Shown piece by piece: positions 18,904 to 28,004 of a stretch of 64,000 nt of DNA. Source of the DNA: Flavobacterium sp. N1736 (GTDB lineage Bacteria > Bacteroidota > Bacteroidia > Flavobacteriales > Flavobacteriaceae); the NCBI RefSeq assembly GCF_025947065.1, contig NZ_CP109994.1, forward strand, positions 3,596,001 to 3,660,000, given 5' to 3'. The position numbers and the translations under genes are program-made. The stretch's first letter is position 1. Each line of letters opens with the position of its first letter. The notes below the pieces were generated by a model. That model saw only the letters and a list, made by a program, of their open reading frames with translations, was not told the DNA's origin and made no database searches.

Positions 18904-18911
18904 TATCTTTG
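18904..18911 (+). promoter_or_regulatory. TAnnTTTG -7 box for lepA
   Basis: TATCTTTG, matching the Bacteroidota -7 consensus, 91 bases before the lepA start and just after the regulator genes. No clear TTG at the usual -33 distance. Confidence 0.6.
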
Positions 18912-19002
18912 CGCCTTAATAACACTCTGTAAAGCAATTGTTACAGAACAAATTTATACCCTGAAATTACTAAAATCTCGTTTAGAGAATTGATATAATA
19001 AA

Positions 19003-20799
19003 ATGAAGAAGATACGTAACTTTTGCATTATTGCACACATTGACCACGGTAAAAGTACACTGGCAGACCGCTTATTGGGCGCTACACAAACCGTTACAGC
19101 TCGTGAAGAAAAAGCACAATTGCTTGACAACATGGACCTGGAACGTGAGCGTGGAATTACCATAAAAAGTCACGCCATTCAAATGGAATATACTTATAAA
19201 GGAGAAGAATATATTTTAAATTTAATTGACACTCCCGGTCACGTTGACTTTTCATACGAAGTTTCTCGTTCAATTGCTGCCTGCGAAGGCGCACTTTTGA
19301 TCGTTGATGCTGCACAAAGTATTCAGGCACAAACGATTTCAAACTTATATTTAGCTTTAGAAAATGATCTGGAAATTATTCCGGTTTTAAATAAAGTAGA
19401 TTTACCAAGCGCTAATCCTGAAGAAGTTAGTGATGATATTATTGATTTATTAGGATGTAAACTTGAAGATATTATTCATGCTTCGGGAAAAACAGGTTTT
19501 GGTGTTGAAAATATCTTAGCTGCAATTATCGAAAAAATCCCGCCTCCGTCAGGAAATGTTGACGAGCCGTTACAAGCTTTGATTTTCGATTCACATTACA
19601 ATCCGTTTCGTGGAATTGAAGTTATTTTCCGTGTAAAAAACGGACAGATTAAAAAAGGGCAAAAAATTAAATTCATGGCGACAGGAAATGAATATTTTGC
19701 CGATGAAATTGGAACTTTAAAATTAAATCAGGTTCCTAAAAATGTTATTTCTGCAGGTGATGTTGGTTATTTAATTTCTGGAATTAAAGAAGCTAAAGAT
19801 GTAAAAGTTGGAGATACTCTGACCGATGCTAAAACGCCTACTACCAATATGATTACGGGTTTTGAAGATGTAAAACCAATGGTATTTGCCGGAATTTATC
19901 CTGTTGATACGGAAGATTATGAAGATTTACGTTCTTCAATGGAAAAACTGCAATTGAATGATGCTTCGTTAGTTTTTACTCCTGAAAGTTCTGCGGCTTT
20001 AGGTTTTGGTTTCCGTTGCGGATTCTTAGGAATGCTTCACATGGAAATTATCCAGGAACGTTTAGAGCGTGAGTTTGATATGACTGTAATTACTACAGTT
20101 CCTAACGTTTCGTATTTGGCTTACACCAAAAAAGATCCTGAAACTCCATTTGTTGTAAATAATCCTTCTGACTTACCTGAACCTTCTCGTTTAGACCGAG
20201 TTGAAGAACCATATATTAAAGCAACTATCATTACAAAATCTGATTTTGTTGGAAACGTAATGAGTTTGTGTATCGAAAAACGTGGTGTAATTACCAATCA
20301 AACGTATTTGACTACAGAACGTGTTGAATTGAATTTTGACATGCCATTGGCAGAGATTGTATTCGATTTTTACGATCGTCTAAAAACAGTTTCTAAAGGT
20401 TATGCTTCTTTTGACTACTCTCCTATTGGAATGAGAACTTCGAAATTAGTAAAACTGGATGTTCTTTTAAATGCTCAAACGGTTGATGCACTTTCAGCCT
20501 TGATTCACGAAGACAATGCGTATAATATCGGTAAAAAAATGACCGAGAAATTACGTGAACTAATCCCAAGACAACAATTTGATATTCCGATTCAGGCTGC
20601 AATTGGAGCAAAAATTATTGCTCGTGAAACTATTAAAGCACTTCGTAAAGACGTTACCGCAAAATGTTACGGTGGAGATATTTCTCGTAAACGTAAATTG
20701 CTTGAAAAACAGAAAAAAGGTAAAAAACGTATGAGACAAGTAGGAAACGTTGAGATTCCGCAAGAAGCTTTTATGGCTGTTTTGAAATTGAATGACTAA
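19003..20799 (+). CDS. lepA: Elongation factor 4 (LepA) ribosome back-translocase GTPase
   Basis: The 598-residue product is full length for LepA. GTPase motifs are visible: G1 AHIDHGKS (11-18), the switch I ERGITIKS region, G3 [11 protein letters not shown] and G4 NKVDLP. The LepA-specific C-terminal domain is present, with [20 protein letters not shown] and [20 protein letters not shown]. It acts on ribosomes in the cytoplasm, promoting reverse movement of tRNAs. It forms its own transcription unit, with a TATCTTTG promoter box upstream and a hairpin terminator 66 bases downstream. Nothing unusual is seen. Confidence 0.98.
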   Translation: MKKIRNFCIIAHIDHGKSTLADRLLGATQTVTAREEKAQLLDNMDLERERGITIKSHAIQMEYTYKGEEYILNLIDTPGHVDFSYEVSRSIAACEGALLIVDAAQSIQAQTISNLYLALENDLEIIPVLNKVDLPSANPEEVSDDIIDLLGCKLEDIIHASGKTGFGVENILAAIIEKIPPPSGNVDEPLQALIFDSHYNPFRGIEVIFRVKNGQIKKGQKIKFMATGNEYFADEIGTLKLNQVPKNVISAGDVGYLISGIKEAKDVKVGDTLTDAKTPTTNMITGFEDVKPMVFAGIYPVDTEDYEDLRSSMEKLQLNDASLVFTPESSAALGFGFRCGFLGMLHMEIIQERLEREFDMTVITTVPNVSYLAYTKKDPETPFVVNNPSDLPEPSRLDRVEEPYIKATIITKSDFVGNVMSLCIEKRGVITNQTYLTTERVELNFDMPLAEIVFDFYDRLKTVSKGYASFDYSPIGMRTSKLVKLDVLLNAQTVDALSALIHEDNAYNIGKKMTEKLRELIPRQQFDIPIQAAIGAKIIARETIKALRKDVTAKCYGGDISRKRKLLEKQKKGKKRMRQVGNVEIPQEAFMAVLKLND

Positions 20800-20864
20800 C
20801 GCTTTTTAGAAGAAAGAATTTTAGAAGAAAGAATTTCAGAATAAAGATAATAGAATATAGATTG

Positions 20865-20897
20865 AACCCGATGGCGAAAGTTGTCGGGTTTTTTGTT
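20865..20897 (+). terminator. Intrinsic terminator after lepA
   Basis: AACCCGA (20865-20871) pairs with TCGGGTT (20884-20890), followed by a run of T residues. Confidence 0.75.
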
Positions 20898-20985
20898 TAA
20901 TATACAGATTGCGAAATAATTTTTAACCCATAAATCTGTCCTAATTTGGAACAAATTTTTTATTTCTTTAAACTTTGAACCTTTG

Positions 20986-20993
20986 TATCTTTG
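20986..20993 (+). promoter_or_regulatory. TAnnTTTG -7 box for the WYL regulator gene
   Basis: TATCTTTG lies 20 bases before the ATG at 21014, inside a run of repeated TTTGAACC-like words. The leader would be short. Confidence 0.6.
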
Positions 20994-21013
20994 AACCTCT
21001 GAACCTTTAAAAA

Positions 21014-21973
21014 ATGATGGACGAAACCCCAAAACGATTTGACCGAATTGTCGCTATTCTGATTCAATTGCAATCTAAAAAAATTGTAAAGGCTCAGGAA
21101 TTGGCAGATCGTTTTGAAGTAAGTTTAAGAACTATTTATCGTGATATTCGAACTCTTGAAGCATCGGGAGTTCCTATTTATAGTGAAGCCGGAGTTGGAT
21201 ATGCTTTGATGGATGGTTATCGATTGCCGCCTGTTATGTTCACGCGCGAGGAAGTGAGCAGTTTTATTGCTGCCGAAAAACTAATGCAAAAATTTACTGA
21301 TCCGTCTCTTGGAAATCATTATGCGACGGCAATGTATAAACTGAAATCGGTTTTGAGAAGTAATGACAAAGATTGGCTTTCAAATATTGAATCCAGCGTT
21401 GTAATGCAAACTGCAGAACCTTTATTTAATGACAATTCTCCTAATACTCTGGCAGTTTTATTTGAAAGTATTGCCGAGAAAAAGCAAATCTTACTATCGT
21501 ATAAAACTTTTGATAAGGAAGAAACCACACAACGAAATATCGAACCTGTTGGCGTTTTTCATGATCATAACAATTGGTATTTTTTAGGGTATTGCCATTT
21601 ACGAAAAGATTACAGACAGTTTCGAACGGATAGAATTTTGGGAATTAAAAAAACAGAATGCGATTTTACAATCGAACACGATTCTCTGGAAACGTATTTG
21701 AATAAAACAGAAACAATTCCGACGACGAAAGTCCGAATTTTGATTGAGAAGAAAATTGCCAGATATTTAGAATTCGAAAGGAAATACCACGGTTTTGTTT
21801 CTGAAAAAGAAGTAGACGGAAAAATTGAAATGACATTTATGTGCCGCGATCTCGAGAACGGCTTTCCGCGTTGGTTTTTAATGTTTGGAGATTACGCCAC
21901 AATTCTGGAACCGGAAATACTTAAAACCAAAACTTTGGAATTATTGGAAATCAATCGAAAAAGGCTTTTATAA
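21014..21973 (+). CDS. YafY-type HTH and WYL-domain transcriptional regulator
   Basis: A 319-residue protein with an N-terminal helix-turn-helix (about 9-65; QELADRFEVSLRTIYRDIRTLE, quoted in part, is the DeoR/HTH_11 pattern) and a WYL domain (about 140-215; EPVGVFHDHNNWYFLGYC and FRTDRILG). WYL domains bind nucleic acid or small ligands in bacterial regulators. The C-terminal region is the WCX-like extension. The gene is convergent with a DinB-fold gene, sharing a bidirectional terminator. That pairing suggests, weakly, that it controls its neighbour; the target is unknown. The second codon is also ATG (21017), so the exact start is uncertain by one residue. Confidence 0.88.
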   Translation: MMDETPKRFDRIVAILIQLQSKKIVKAQELADRFEVSLRTIYRDIRTLEASGVPIYSEAGVGYALMDGYRLPPVMFTREEVSSFIAAEKLMQKFTDPSLGNHYATAMYKLKSVLRSNDKDWLSNIESSVVMQTAEPLFNDNSPNTLAVLFESIAEKKQILLSYKTFDKEETTQRNIEPVGVFHDHNNWYFLGYCHLRKDYRQFRTDRILGIKKTECDFTIEHDSLETYLNKTETIPTTKVRILIEKKIARYLEFERKYHGFVSEKEVDGKIEMTFMCRDLENGFPRWFLMFGDYATILEPEILKTKTLELLEINRKRLL

Positions 21974-22018
21974 AAAACTCCAAAAGATGAATTAAATTTC
22001 AATTTTTGGAGTTTTTTT
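21972..22018. terminator. Bidirectional terminator between the WYL regulator and DinB-like genes
   Basis: AAAAAACTCCAAAA and TTTTTGGAGTTTTTTT form a hairpin with A and T tracts on both sides, suiting both convergent genes. Confidence 0.8.
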
Positions 22019-22037
22019 AACTATAATTTTCCCGGTT

Positions 22038-22520
22038 TTATCTTTCCCAGAAAAATGGAGGTTCAATTCCTAATGCTCTTAAATATACATATCCCTGACC
22101 TCTGTGATGGATTTCATTATCAACAAAATATAAAATATTCTGAATTACAGGAAACTCATACTGACCAAAAAGATTAAAGGTTTCGTTGAAATCTTCAATT
22201 GACAATTTTTCCCAATATTTATTAATTTCTGCGGTTGCTTCGTCCCATTTTTCAAGATATTGCGCTTTAAAAATAAGTTTAGCTGATTCTTCTTCTGTAA
22301 ATGGTTTCTCTTCTTTACTTACAATTCCTTTAAGTCCAGGAACTGCGATTGCCAAAAGTTCATCCGTTAATTTTGCAAAAGGACGCATTCCTGCAATAGA
22401 AAATTCAAAAAAGTCTTTTTCAGGAAAAGCTTCAATTACACGACGCGTAAGTGCGCGATGTCCTTGCCAATGTTTCAATAAATCTTCCGGAGTAATTACC
22501 TGAGCTGCTAATGTTTTCAT
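22038..22520 (-). CDS. DinB-family (DfsB-like) four-helix protein
   Basis: A 160-residue soluble protein with the DinB fold pattern: helix 1 with HWQGHRALTRRVIEAF (17-32), FSIAGMRPFAKLTDELL in helix 2 and the C-terminal DNEIHHRGQGYVYLRALG (134-151). DinB proteins coordinate a metal through three His; His138 and His139 in EIHHRGQ are the clear candidates here. Many DinB members are thiol-dependent S-transferases or have no assigned reaction, so I leave the substrate open. It has its own TAATTTTG promoter box upstream, read on the minus strand, and converges on the WYL regulator gene. Confidence 0.8.
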   Translation of the reverse strand: MKTLAAQVITPEDLLKHWQGHRALTRRVIEAFPEKDFFEFSIAGMRPFAKLTDELLAIAVPGLKGIVSKEEKPFTEEESAKLIFKAQYLEKWDEATAEINKYWEKLSIEDFNETFNLFGQYEFPVIQNILYFVDNEIHHRGQGYVYLRALGIEPPFFWER

Positions 22521-22549
22521 GATTTTAAAGTTTTAATTATTTAATACTT

Positions 22550-22557
22550 CAAAATTA
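22550..22557 (-). promoter_or_regulatory. TAnnTTTG -7 box for the DinB-like gene
   Basis: On the minus strand the bases read TAATTTTG, 30 bases upstream of the ATG at 22520. Confidence 0.55.
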
Positions 22558-22628
22558 TCGAGGGTTGGTGACAACAGTTTGTCAGCAGGAAAAAAAACAT
22601 TTAAATATTTTTTTTCCTGTCAACCAAT

Positions 22629-22655
22629 CCCGACAGGTTTTAAAAACCTGTCGGG
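22629..22655. repeat. REP-like palindrome, CCCGACAGG type
   Basis: CCCGACAGG and CCTGTCGGG around a TTTTAAAAA centre, 12 bases beyond the pfkB stop. In this position it may also serve as the pfkB transcript end. Same family as 748-780 and 23652-23684. Confidence 0.85.
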
Positions 22656-22666
22656 TTTAATACGTA

Positions 22667-23599
22667 TTATTTACTTTTCAACCATTCAAACAAACGATTG
22701 GCATCTTCGTATTTAAACAATTGTGTTCCTTCATTCATGGTTGCGGCAGATCCGCAGGCAACTCCCCAACGAATTACTTCCTTTAGATTTTTATTTTGTG
22801 ATAATGCCCAAACCATTCCGCCAACCATACTGTCGCCTGCTCCAACGGTACTTTTTTTGGCAACATTTGGTGCAGGAACATATTCATATTCATCTTTCGT
22901 TACCAAAACTGCCCCTTGCGGACCAAGTGAAACCACTACTATTTCGGCTCCGCCTTGTGCAATGATTTTTTTAGCGGCTTCATTTACTTCTTCCATTTCT
23001 AAACGCTCTGCGCCAACCAACTTTGCCAATTCGCCTACGTTTGGTTTTATAAGATAAGCGCCTGTTTCTAAAACTTTTTGTAATGCTTCTCCTGAAGTGT
23101 CGACTATTAATTTAGAATTTGAGGCTTTGGCAATTTCAGCCACTTTCTGATAAAAATCTGAAGATAAACCTTCGTTTAGACTTCCACTTGCTACTAAAAA
23201 TTTGGATTTTAAATTGGAAACTGTTTCCAGGATTTTTTGAATTTCAGATTCTGATAAAACATCTCCTGAAAATCCGAACCGATATTGTGAATTGGTATGA
23301 TCATCAACCGCTACAAAACTTTCTCTTGTTAATGCTTTGGTCTTGATAATTTCGGATTCTATTTTTTCTTTTTCTACTAAATCTTTCAGCATTTCTCCAA
23401 CTGGTCCGCCCGAAGTAAAGATCGCTAATGAATTTCCGTGCAAGCGGGCAATGGCTTTTGAAACATTAATTCCGCCGCCGCCGGCATCAAACAAAGGTGT
23501 GGCGCATCGAATTTTTTGTTCGGCAACTAAACCTGAAAAATGGGTGCTTTTATCTACGGATGGATTTACTGTGAGTGTAACTATATCAAATGATTTCAT
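22667..23599 (-). CDS. pfkB: PfkB-type 6-phosphofructokinase (Pfk-2), ribokinase superfamily
   Basis: The 310-residue product resembles E. coli Pfk-2 along its whole length: LTVNPSVDKSTHFSG at the start, DAGGGGINVSKAIARLHG (38-55), VDTSGEAL, VVVSLGPQGAVLV and the ATP/anion-hole motif TVGAGDSMVGGM with catalytic Asp256. The family phosphorylates fructose-6-phosphate; close relatives act on fructose-1-phosphate or tagatose-6-phosphate. The SGEAL and SAATMNEGTQL segments match Pfk-2 best. The gene stands alone, flanked on both sides by REP-like palindromes of the same type. No transporter or other sugar gene is next to it. Confidence 0.85.
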   Translation of the reverse strand: MKSFDIVTLTVNPSVDKSTHFSGLVAEQKIRCATPLFDAGGGGINVSKAIARLHGNSLAIFTSGGPVGEMLKDLVEKEKIESEIIKTKALTRESFVAVDDHTNSQYRFGFSGDVLSESEIQKILETVSNLKSKFLVASGSLNEGLSSDFYQKVAEIAKASNSKLIVDTSGEALQKVLETGAYLIKPNVGELAKLVGAERLEMEEVNEAAKKIIAQGGAEIVVVSLGPQGAVLVTKDEYEYVPAPNVAKKSTVGAGDSMVGGMVWALSQNKNLKEVIRWGVACGSAATMNEGTQLFKYEDANRLFEWLKSK

Positions 23600-23651
23600 T
23601 TTTTCATCTTTTTTTAATTCTCTTAAAGATCCGAAAAAAATATCAATTTTT

Positions 23652-23684
23652 AAACCCGACAGGTTTTTAAAACCTGTCGGGTTT
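23652..23684. repeat. REP-like palindrome, CCCGACAGG type
   Basis: AAACCCGACAGGTTTT and AAAACCTGTCGGGTTT meet around one T; perfect 16-base arms. It lies upstream of pfkB. Confidence 0.88.
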
Positions 23685-23741
23685 GGTAATTGTGCATCTC
23701 TACATTTAAAATCTTTACAGATATTTTTGTCATAATTATTT

Positions 23742-23877
23742 TAACACATAGAAACATAGATTTTGTATATGCTAAAAAGGCGTTTCACTTGTTTAAATGC
23801 ACGTAGCTATGTGTAAATGATGTATCATTTATTTTGATCTTCTTTAAAAAAGTCAAAATCTATGTTTCTATGTGTTA
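23742..23877. repeat. MITE-like element, copy 2
   Basis: Terminal inverted repeats TAACACATAGAAACATAG and CTATGTTTCTATGTGTTA are perfect. The interior keeps AAAAGGCGTTTCACTTGT and TAGCTATGTGT as in copy 1 (2911-3048), while the sequence between is diverged. Confidence 0.82.
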
Positions 23878-23950
23878 AATTTTTTTATGAATTGCATTTA
23901 ATAGGGACGCACAGCGGTGCATCTCTACAGGATTACGAAATTAAAATTTG

Positions 23951-23958
23951 TACCTTTG
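23951..23958 (+). promoter_or_regulatory. TAnnTTTG -7 box for thiL
   Basis: TACCTTTG, 30 bases before the thiL ATG at 23989. Confidence 0.6.
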
Positions 23959-23988
23959 CGCCTTAGAAACTTTGGAACTTAAAAAGAA

Positions 23989-25035
23989 ATGATCGAAGAT
24001 AAAAATCCGCAACGTACAAGTATAGCGCAATTAGGTGAATTTGGCCTGATTGAACATTTAACCAAAAATTTTGATGTTACTCAGGAATCTACTTTAAAAA
24101 GTATAGGCGACGATGCTGCAGTTCTTGATTTTAAGGATAAAAAAGTAGTTGTTTCTACCGATTTATTGATCGAAGGCGTGCATTTTGATTTGGCTTATAT
24201 GCCATTAAAACATTTAGGATACAAAGCAGTTGTTGTAAATATATCTGATATCTGTGCAATGAATGCCAAACCAACGCAAATAACGGTTTCTGTTGCCGTT
24301 TCTAATCGTTTTCCTCTGGAAGCCTTAGAAGAATTATTTGAAGGAATTACACACGCTGCAAAAGAATATAAAGTCGATGTTATTGGCGGAGACACAACCT
24401 CATCTCAAAAAGGTTTAATTATTAGCATTACGGCTATTGGTGAAGCAAACGAAGAGGAGATTGTTTATAGAAACGGAGCCAAACAAACAGATTTACTTGT
24501 TGTAACGGGCGATATTGGTGCTGCTTATATGGGATTACAGGTTTTAGAACGCGAAAAACAGGTTTTTCAGGTAAACCCAAACAGCCAGCCTGATCTTGAT
24601 ATGTACAGCTATTTAATCGAGCGCCAGTTAAAACCGGAAGCCCGAAAAGATGTTCGTACTTTATTACATGCTCTTGAAATAAAACCAACTTCGATGATCG
24701 ATATTTCAGACGGATTATCATCTGAGATTATTCATTTATGCAAACAATCAAAAGTGGGTTGTAATTTGTATGAAGATAAACTTCCGTTAGATCCTCAATT
24801 TATTTCGACTTGCGAAGAGTTTAATATTGACAGCACAACGGTTGCTATTAATGGCGGTGAAGATTATGAATTGCTTTTTACAATTGATATTAATGACTTT
24901 GATAAAATAAAAGGAAACCCGAATTTCTCAGTTATTGGTCATATGGCTGATGAAAGCGAAGGAATTAATCTGGTTACACGTGCAAACACGCAAATTCCTT
25001 TAAAGGCTCGTGGCTGGGATGCTTTGAGTGAGTAA
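23989..25035 (+). CDS. thiL: Thiamine-monophosphate kinase
   Basis: The 348-residue protein phosphorylates thiamine monophosphate to thiamine pyrophosphate with ATP, the last step of cofactor synthesis. AIR-synthase-like motifs are plain: GDDAAVLDF (43-51), STDLLIEGVHFDL with metal ligands, NISDICAMNAKPTQITVSVA, VIGGDTTSS, MIDISDGLSSEI and INGGEDYELLFT. Length is slightly above the E. coli enzyme, with an N-terminal EDKNPQRTSIAQLGEFG stretch usual for Bacteroidota. Single-gene unit with its own promoter box and a downstream bidirectional terminator. No other thiamine gene or TPP riboswitch is nearby. Confidence 0.96.
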   Translation: MIEDKNPQRTSIAQLGEFGLIEHLTKNFDVTQESTLKSIGDDAAVLDFKDKKVVVSTDLLIEGVHFDLAYMPLKHLGYKAVVVNISDICAMNAKPTQITVSVAVSNRFPLEALEELFEGITHAAKEYKVDVIGGDTTSSQKGLIISITAIGEANEEEIVYRNGAKQTDLLVVTGDIGAAYMGLQVLEREKQVFQVNPNSQPDLDMYSYLIERQLKPEARKDVRTLLHALEIKPTSMIDISDGLSSEIIHLCKQSKVGCNLYEDKLPLDPQFISTCEEFNIDSTTVAINGGEDYELLFTIDINDFDKIKGNPNFSVIGHMADESEGINLVTRANTQIPLKARGWDALSE

Positions 25036-25073
25036 AATTTAGTATTTAGTCGCAGTTTTCAGTCTCGGCATAT

Positions 25074-25114
25074 AAAAAATCCTAACAGCTCTTAAAGTTT
25101 GTTAGGATTTTTTT
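25074..25114. terminator. Bidirectional terminator between thiL and the response regulator gene
   Basis: AAAAAATCCTAACA and TGTTAGGATTTTTTT enclose a 12-base loop, with A and T tracts on both sides, between convergent genes. Confidence 0.8.
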
Positions 25115-25155
25115 ATGCTTTAATCTAAAATCTATATTCTTAAATCTAAAATTTC

Positions 25156-25854
25156 TTAAAAAAGCCCTTTGCTTTTTGCTTCTTTTATCAAATCTTCATC
25201 AGAACCGGATTTTATTTTAAGTAATTCTTTCAGGTTGATTTTTCTTTTTTCGATTGCATTCAGCGAAATCGGAATATATTGCGGCATATCTGCGGTTGAA
25301 GTTCCTTTTGATAAATGAAATAATATCTGTTTATCAAACTCGTCTATTTCAATTGAATTATGAGGTGACTGATTGAGCATTTTTTGAACTGACTGGCTGT
25401 AGTATTTATCGTTTTTCATTACTTTATCGAAGGCAAAAAGCAATTCATCAAACGTAAGATCATTTTTAATGATTAAACCATTGGGGTTTATGGTTCTGAT
25501 AATCGTTTTAATTTTTAGTAATTCTGTATACATTGTAAGCAGGATTACGCTGCAGCCGGGCATTTTCTTTAAAATTAGTTTTGCCAGATCTTCGCCGGAG
25601 TAAAGTTCTTTTTCTTCATAAGGCGGCATACTAATGTCTAAAAAAGCAATATCAAAATCTGGTGTTGTCTCATCTTCAATTAAATCATAAGCGGATCTGC
25701 AATCGTACGCTTGTGAAATAACAAAATCATATTTCTTAGGATTATAACGTGTTATTGCATTTTTGTATCCCTCTATAATAAAAGGATGATCATCTACAAT
25801 TAATATGTTACGCTTAATTAATTGAGAAACTGGGGGGTTTTGTTCAATTGTCAT
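25156..25854 (-). CDS. Response regulator, NarL/LuxR-like, partner of the adjacent TPR kinase
   Basis: A 232-residue protein. The receiver domain (about 15-140) has NILIVDDHPFIIEGY with the acidic pocket and AFLDISMPPYE with phospho-acceptor Asp73. The C-terminal part (150-225; IEIDEFDKQILFHLSKGTST, then SLNAIEKRKINLKELL) is helical and looks like a LuxR-type helix-turn-helix in which the pattern is weakly conserved. The start overlaps the 3' end of the kinase gene by 11 bases, so the pair is co-translated. The kinase is expected to phosphorylate it. Target genes are unknown. Confidence 0.85.
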   Translation of the reverse strand: MTIEQNPPVSQLIKRNILIVDDHPFIIEGYKNAITRYNPKKYDFVISQAYDCRSAYDLIEDETTPDFDIAFLDISMPPYEEKELYSGEDLAKLILKKMPGCSVILLTMYTELLKIKTIIRTINPNGLIIKNDLTFDELLFAFDKVMKNDKYYSQSVQKMLNQSPHNSIEIDEFDKQILFHLSKGTSTADMPQYIPISLNAIEKRKINLKELLKIKSGSDEDLIKEAKSKGLF

Positions 25855-27907
25855 TATTTTGTAGGTTAATTTTTTGATCTATCGGCACTTTAACTACAAG
25901 TAAAGTACCTTGTCCCTGAACAGATTTAATCGACACATTGCCCTTACATTCAGCGGCTCGGTATTCAATATTATGCAAACCAATTCCGCTTTTTGTTTTC
26001 TTGGTATTAAAACCAATTCCATCATCATAAATTGATAAAACCAAATAATTCACTTCACTTTTAAATTCAACCGTAATCGTGTCTGCATCTGCATATTTAT
26101 TACAATTTTGAAGTGCTTCCTGAATAATTCTGTACAAATTAATCTTAACTGCATTACTTACCAATTCCCACTTTATTTGGGGATCAAAAGAAGTAATTAA
26201 TTTAGAGTCATAAGTGTTTTGTTGGTTTTCAAACAATTTGTTTAAAATTAAAACAAAATTATTAATTAATTCGGATTTTTCTCTATTTAAATCATGAGAA
26301 ATTTCACGTATATCTTCTTCAATATTTTTAAGTTCTGTTAAGTACTTTCTTCTTTTTGGCAATGCCTCTGTTTCATCCATTTGTTCGAGACTGTCAAGAC
26401 TTATTCTAATGCCAAACATTCTGCCCAAAACACCGTCATGAAGTTCCTGGGCTACCTTTTTCTTTTCTTTAATGCGCGTTGCTTCGATATCATTTTGCTG
26501 CGAAATCATCAAATTATAAATATCCTCATTGGCGACTTGTTGCTGTTGTTTAAAAAGCAGTTCCCTGTTTCTTGCCTGCTGTGTTTTATAAACATAGAAA
26601 AACAAACCAACCAGTGTACAAATACTAAAAACATAAACTAAAGTTTTATTCTTTTCCTGCAGGTTCGAATTTTGGTCTTTTATTTCGTTGGTTTCGTATT
26701 CTATACGCGAGAATTTTTCGCCCATTTTTCGTTCTTCCCGCTGCAATTTTTCGTTAATTTTTATATACTCTTTCGTATATCTCGACGCGTTTTCGGGATC
26801 AACAATTGCAATTTGTTTAAGGGCATCTAATGTATTTCTGGATTTATTTGAAATTCTGGATAAATTTAAAGCCTGTTTTGAAAATTGAATCGCTTTGAGT
26901 GTGTCTTTATTAAACGCATAATATTCAGAAAGATGAATTTTATTTAATATGATTCCTGATTCAAGCTTTAAACTATCTCTAATTTTCAGGGCATCAAAAA
27001 ATTGTGCAGGCAATCCGGTAAATTCTTTTGATTTAAATTTGGCGTATGCTAAATTGTCTAAAAGCATGGCATATAAAACAGTATTGCCGGTAAATAGATC
27101 TTTTTGCTCCAGCCCTTTTTGAAAATAGATTTTGGCGAGATTAAAATCATGCATCTTTAAATAAACAAAACCCATATTGTTGAGTGAAGTCGATTTTAAC
27201 TGAAGATCTGCCGGAATAGATTTATCTTCGAGAATTAATAATGCTCTGTTATGAAATTCTAATGCTTTATCATATTCTTCACGCTCATTATATAAAATCC
27301 CTAACAAGTTGTAACTATCATATAGCAGATTGCTTACATCTTTTTTCTCTTTTAAAATTTTAAGGGCTTTAAAAATAGTTATTTCACTTTCAAAAAAGTC
27401 ACCCTCACTTAATTGTAAATCTGCTTTGGTTAAAAGCGTTTTTGCAATATTAAAGTCGTCATTAATTCCCGAAAATATTTTTTCGGCCTTAAAATAGTTT
27501 AAAAAAGCACTATCTGAAATCGCTTGCGCCTGATAATAATCTCCCAGATAAACATATCCTTTAGCCATATTTGCCGAGTCTTTGCTGACTGCAGCTTTTT
27601 CTAATACCAATTTTGAAACCTTTTTATAAGATTCCCAATCATTCATATTAAAATAACGATTGGCAACTTTAAAGAGATTTACTTTTTTAATAGAATCGTC
27701 TTTTTGGGCATTAATAATATCGAGCGCTTTTTGATTGTATTTTTGCTTATAGGTTAAAGGCAGATTTACGTCATTTGCTAATGAGAAATAAATAGAAAGG
27801 CTATCGTTTGAAGAATTTAATTTTACATTCTTATTTTCTTTCCTTTCATTGGTGCAGCCAAATAGAAGAAGTACTAAAAACAATAATATCTGCGAAGCTT
27901 TTTTCAA
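25844..27907 (-). CDS. TPR-containing sensor histidine kinase (HisKA_3 type), lipoprotein-like N-terminus
   Basis: I choose a TTG start at 27907, giving MKKASQILLFLVLLLFGC, a good lipoprotein signal; a GTG at 27949 is in frame but touches a terminator hairpin and precedes the candidate promoter box. The 687-residue product has tetratricopeptide repeats (about 60-370; NNMGFVYLKMHDFNLAKIYF is one), a membrane segment near 415-435 (LVYVFSICTLVGLFFYVY), a HisKA_3 dimerisation motif VAQELHDGVLGRMFG with His near 490, and an ATPase domain with IIQEALQNCNKYADA, DDGIGF and GIGLHNIEYRA. It resembles the NarL-partner kinases common in Flavobacteria. The lipid site Cys combined with an internal TM segment is unusual; the signal may instead be a plain first TM helix. 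Confidence 0.85.
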   Translation of the reverse strand: MKKASQILLFLVLLLFGCTNERKENKNVKLNSSNDSLSIYFSLANDVNLPLTYKQKYNQKALDIINAQKDDSIKKVNLFKVANRYFNMNDWESYKKVSKLVLEKAAVSKDSANMAKGYVYLGDYYQAQAISDSAFLNYFKAEKIFSGINDDFNIAKTLLTKADLQLSEGDFFESEITIFKALKILKEKKDVSNLLYDSYNLLGILYNEREEYDKALEFHNRALLILEDKSIPADLQLKSTSLNNMGFVYLKMHDFNLAKIYFQKGLEQKDLFTGNTVLYAMLLDNLAYAKFKSKEFTGLPAQFFDALKIRDSLKLESGIILNKIHLSEYYAFNKDTLKAIQFSKQALNLSRISNKSRNTLDALKQIAIVDPENASRYTKEYIKINEKLQREERKMGEKFSRIEYETNEIKDQNSNLQEKNKTLVYVFSICTLVGLFFYVYKTQQARNRELLFKQQQQVANEDIYNLMISQQNDIEATRIKEKKKVAQELHDGVLGRMFGIRISLDSLEQMDETEALPKRRKYLTELKNIEEDIREISHDLNREKSELINNFVLILNKLFENQQNTYDSKLITSFDPQIKWELVSNAVKINLYRIIQEALQNCNKYADADTITVEFKSEVNYLVLSIYDDGIGFNTKKTKSGIGLHNIEYRAAECKGNVSIKSVQGQGTLLVVKVPIDQKINLQNNDN

Positions 27908-27925
27908 AGTATGTTTGATTTTGAT

Positions 27926-27933
27926 CAAAAATA
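27926..27933 (-). promoter_or_regulatory. TAnnTTTG -7 box for the TPR kinase operon
   Basis: On the minus strand TATTTTTG lies 18 bases before the TTG at 27907. If used, it excludes the GTG at 27949 as start. Confidence 0.45.
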
Positions 27934-27950
27934 CTAAAAGTATAAACACA

Positions 27951-27984
27951 AAAAAAAGTTGTCACAAAAATGACAACTTTTCTT
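27951..27984 (-). terminator. Intrinsic terminator of the small secreted-protein gene
   Basis: AAGTTGTCA and TGACAACTT arms with a short A-rich loop; on the minus strand it is followed by eight T residues. It separates the 28005 gene from the kinase gene. Confidence 0.8.
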
Positions 27985-28004
27985 ATACTAATTTTATATT
28001 TTAT

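Larger units (their letters stand above)
23600..23988. other. Repeat-rich intergenic region between pfkB and thiL
   Basis: Divergent promoter region without a gene. It contains a REP-like palindrome (23652-23684), the second MITE-like element (23742-23877), a short hairpin with GACGCAC and GTGCATC (about 23906-23923), and the thiL promoter box. The words GTGCATCTCTACA near 23690 and GTGCATCTCTACAGG near 23917 flank the MITE-like element. Confidence 0.7.

Noticed and set aside
20796..21032. 78-codon minus-strand open frame between lepA and the WYL regulator gene
   Set aside because: It covers the lepA terminator and the regulator promoter, and shows no domain.
23337..23735. 132-codon plus-strand open frame opposite pfkB
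   Set aside because: Antisense to a well-supported gene and extends into a REP-like palindrome.
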